The notes under the pieces: generated by a model
What the model saw: only the letters and a program-made list of their open reading frames with translations
Databases searched by the model: none
Told to the model about the DNA's origin: nothing
Origin: DASYVD01 sp050693035
GTDB lineage: Bacteria; Actinomycetota; UBA4738; CALAEC01
Assembly: GCA_050693035.1 (NCBI GenBank)
Contig: JBOGWB010000061.1
Coordinates: 20,464-84,463 of the forward strand
DNA: 64,000 nucleotides
Direction: 5' to 3'
Position numbers and translations under genes: made by a program
Shown here: in pieces, positions 61,668-64,000 of the stretch
Layout of the letters: every line of letters begins with the position of its first letter
Numbering within the stretch: position 1 is the stretch's first letter

Positions 61668-63728
61668 CTACAGGGACCGGGCGACCTCCCGGATCTCGAA
61701 CGTCTCGATGAGGTCTCCCTCCTTCACGTCCTGGAAGTTCTCCAGGCCGATGCCGCACTCGAATCCCTCCTGGACCTCCCGAACGTCGTCCTTGAACCTC
61801 CGCAGGGACGCGATGCGGCCTTCGTAGACGACGGCGCCGTCGCGAACGAGGCGCGCACGCGCCCCACGCTGCAGGGTGCCGTCCGTGACGTAGCAGCCCG
61901 CCACCCGACCGAGCCTGGGGACCTGGAACGTCTCCCGGACCTCGGCCCGGCCCAGCTCGATCTCTTCCTCCGCCGGCGCCAGCAGTCCGGAGAGGGCGTT
62001 CTTGATGTCTTCCACGGCCTGGTAGATGACGCGGTACAGCCGGACGTCGACGCCCTCGGTCTCCGCCACTTCGCGGGCGCCTCGGTCGGGGCGGACGTTG
62101 AACCCCACCACCACGGCCTGGGAAGCCTGGGCCAGCATGACGTCGCTCTCGCCCACGGCGCCGACTCCCTTGCGGATGATCCGCACCCTCACCTCGTCGG
62201 TGGAGAGCTTCTCCAGCGCGTCGGTCATCGCCTCGAGCGAGCCCTGAGTGTCCGCCTTGAGGACGATGTTCAGGTCGCGGACCTCTCCCTCCCGTGCCGC
62301 CAGGAGCAGGTCGGCCAGACTCGTGGCCGGCCGGGCCGCCACCTGTTCGGCGGCCCGCAGTCGGGCCTCGCGCTCCTGGGCGATCCGCCGGGCCTCCTTC
62401 TCGTCCTCGACCCACCGGACCTCGTCGCCCGCTTCGGGCACCTTCGACCACCCCAGCACCTGGATCGGCTTGGCCGGCGGGGCATCCTCCGCCGGAAACC
62501 CGTTCTCGTCGAACATCGCCCGGATCTTGCCGTGGGCGGCGCCGCAGACCACCGCGTCCCCGACCCGGAACGTCCCCCGCCGGACCAGGACCGTGGCCAC
62601 CGGGCCGCGGCCCTTGTCGAGATGGGCCTCGATGGTGACCCCCCGGGGCTTCCCGTCGGGATCCGCTTTGAGCTCCAAGAGGTCCGCCACCACGACGATC
62701 GTCTCCAGCAGCCGATCGAGGTTCTGTCCCGTCTTCGCGGAGACGTCGACGAACTCGTAGTCCCCACCCCAGTCCGAGGGCTGGATACCGACCTCAGCGA
62801 GCTGCGTTCGCACCCGCATCGGGTCGGCCTCGGGCTTGTCGACCTTGTTCACCGCCACGACGATCGGTACCCCAGCGGCCCGGGCGTGGTCCAGGGCCTC
62901 AATCGTCTGTGGCATGACGCCGTCGTCGGCCGCGACGACGAGCACCGCGACGTCCGTCACCTGGGCGCCGCGGGCACGCATCGCGGTGAACGCCTCGTGG
63001 CCCGGCGTGTCGATGAACGTGATCTCCTGGCCGTCCTGATGGACCTGGTACGCCCCGATGTGCTGAGTGATGCCCCCAGCCTCCTGGGAAACGACGTCGG
63101 TCTTGCGGATCGTGTCGAGGAGGAGGGTCTTCCCGTGGTCGACATGACCCATCACGGTGACCACGGGCGGGCGCGGGCGCAGACGCGACGGGTCGATCTC
63201 CTCGTCCTCTTCCTCGACGTCTTCCTCGGGAGCGACGATCTCCACCTCGAAGCCGTACTCGCCCGCCAGGAGATGGATGGCCTCGTCCGAGAGGGACTGC
63301 GTGATAGTCACCATCTCGCCAAGCTCGAGCATCTTCCGTATCACCTCGGTCGGGTCGACGCCGAGCTTCTCCGCGACCTCTTTGGCGGAGGCGCCCCGCG
63401 CCACCCTGATGGCCTCCCGACCCGCCGTGGGCTCCGGTTCCGCCGGGCGTTCTGGCTCGGGGGCGACAGGCTCTGGCTTTGGTTCTGGCTCCACCACCCT
63501 GGTCGGCTCCGGTTCCTTCCGGCGGGGCCGGGAAGGAAGCGGTTCCTCGGTGATGATGCGGGGCCTCCCGGTGGGCACGGGCTTGCCGCCGGAGGCGCGG
63601 AGGCGAGGCACGGCTTCATCGGGCACGCTCGAGGATGCCGTGAGACCCTCGTAGCCCATCTCCTCCAGGGCATCGACCAGGTCACGGCTCTTCACGGCCA
63701 GTTCTTTCGCCAGTTCGTGGATCCTCAC
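61668..63728 (-). CDS. infB: Translation initiation factor IF-2
   Basis: A 686-residue GTPase bringing fMet-tRNA to the 30S P site. An IF2-N domain (RIHELAKELAVKSRDLVDAL), a short Pro/Glu-rich linker (~60-105), IF2 core N2, G domain (GHVDHGKT near 194, DTPGHEAF, NKVDKP), domains II and III, and C2 at the end. Short N-terminal linker compared with E. coli. GTG 63728 overlaps the ylxR stop (GTGA). Confidence 0.97.
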   Translation of the reverse strand: MRIHELAKELAVKSRDLVDALEEMGYEGLTASSSVPDEAVPRLRASGGKPVPTGRPRIITEEPLPSRPRRKEPEPTRVVEPEPKPEPVAPEPERPAEPEPTAGREAIRVARGASAKEVAEKLGVDPTEVIRKMLELGEMVTITQSLSDEAIHLLAGEYGFEVEIVAPEEDVEEEDEEIDPSRLRPRPPVVTVMGHVDHGKTLLLDTIRKTDVVSQEAGGITQHIGAYQVHQDGQEITFIDTPGHEAFTAMRARGAQVTDVAVLVVAADDGVMPQTIEALDHARAAGVPIVVAVNKVDKPEADPMRVRTQLAEVGIQPSDWGGDYEFVDVSAKTGQNLDRLLETIVVVADLLELKADPDGKPRGVTIEAHLDKGRGPVATVLVRRGTFRVGDAVVCGAAHGKIRAMFDENGFPAEDAPPAKPIQVLGWSKVPEAGDEVRWVEDEKEARRIAQEREARLRAAEQVAARPATSLADLLLAAREGEVRDLNIVLKADTQGSLEAMTDALEKLSTDEVRVRIIRKGVGAVGESDVMLAQASQAVVVGFNVRPDRGAREVAETEGVDVRLYRVIYQAVEDIKNALSGLLAPAEEEIELGRAEVRETFQVPRLGRVAGCYVTDGTLQRGARARLVRDGAVVYEGRIASLRRFKDDVREVQEGFECGIGLENFQDVKEGDLIETFEIREVARSL

Positions 63729-63988
63729 TCCATCTCCCTCTCGATCTCTCTCCGTAGAGTAGCCAAATCCTCGGGCGAGAGACTCACCCGCAGGGCCCGG
63801 CCGAACGCTCCCTTGCTCGTGGCCACCCGGACACAGTCACGATCTCGGTGCACGTACGCCCCCCGGCCGGGAGCCGTCCCGGACGGGTCGGGGCGGACCC
63901 CGTCCGGGCCCCGAACGATTCGCAGCAGCTCGGCCTTGGGACCTTTCGCGCGGCAACCGAGGCACGTGCGCTCCGGTGTCGAGGCCAC
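63725..63988 (-). CDS. ylxR: YlxR family RNA-binding protein
   Basis: An 87-residue YlxR (DUF448) protein: RTCLGCRAKGPKAELLRIVRG and APGRGAYVHRDRDCVRVA hold the family's GRGAY-Cys motif. Proposed RNA-binding or nucleoid role; also described as an RNase P modulator. Start GTG 63988 with AGGGGGG just upstream, at the window edge. In most relatives nusA would lie next, beyond the window. Confidence 0.93.
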   Translation of the reverse strand: MASTPERTCLGCRAKGPKAELLRIVRGPDGVRPDPSGTAPGRGAYVHRDRDCVRVATSKGAFGRALRVSLSPEDLATLRREIEREME

Positions 63989-64000
63989 GCCCCCCTGGAC

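Overview
The window is about 64 kb of GC-rich DNA from an actinobacterium, probably an uncultivated, deep-branching lineage. The evidence is gene order and family content. The block ylxR-infB-DUF503-rbfA-nrnA-truB-ribF-rpsO-pnp-M16 peptidase-dapB, the recA-recX pair and the miaB-miaA-dapF-dapL-hflX string are typical of Actinobacteria and relatives. LexA-type operators have the GAAC-N4-GTTC form. DNA precursors are made by a B12-dependent class II ribonucleotide reductase. I cannot name a genus from sequence alone.

Layout. (1) 1-9.7 kb is accessory and visibly less GC-rich: a 5'-truncated Rhs/YD-repeat protein with a coupled small membrane protein, an excisionase-integrase pair, a Shedu-like nuclease behind a HigB-HigA(ImmA) toxin-antitoxin pair, and a tail-to-tail beta-family / sce7726-family pair. 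It ends at a tRNA-Gly(GCC) whose 3' end faces the cargo. (2) 9.8-14.1 kb: dUTPase, a zinc-ribbon membrane protein, a MOT1-type molybdate/sulfate transporter and a reverse transcriptase broken by two compensating frameshifts. (3) 14.2-31.9 kb is core: nrdJ and nrdR with NrdR boxes, MgtC, a LysM protein divergent from lexA across three SOS boxes, hflX, dapL, dapF, miaA, miaB, rny, recX, recA with its own SOS box, thpR, cinA and pgsA. (4) 31.8-53.1 kb mixes core genes (ftsK, rnj, dapA, cobalamin adenosyltransferase) with signalling and accessory genes: a RodZ-like HTH protein, a kinase with a degenerate receiver, two giant cyclase-ATPase-TPR proteins, a patatin/acyltransferase pair, a headless TPR protein, and a four-gene EthD/phosphatase/PNPOx/Usp operon. 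(5) 53.1-64 kb is the dapB to ylxR translation and RNA-decay cluster, including a structured leader in front of pnp.

How the genes connect. Four steps of diaminopimelate synthesis (dapA, dapB, dapL, dapF) point to the LL-DAP aminotransferase route. RNases Y and J and PNPase supply much of the RNA-decay machinery. The PduO-type adenosyltransferase can make the adenosylcobalamin that NrdJ uses. LexA appears to control itself, recA-recX and a division-inhibitor-like LysM protein.

The most interesting material is the defence-like cargo between the integrase and the tRNA, the reverse transcriptase, and the pnp leader. Three apparent single-base frameshifts (two in the reverse transcriptase, one in an EamA transporter) all lie in or beside short G/C homopolymers, so assembly error is a serious alternative to real gene decay.
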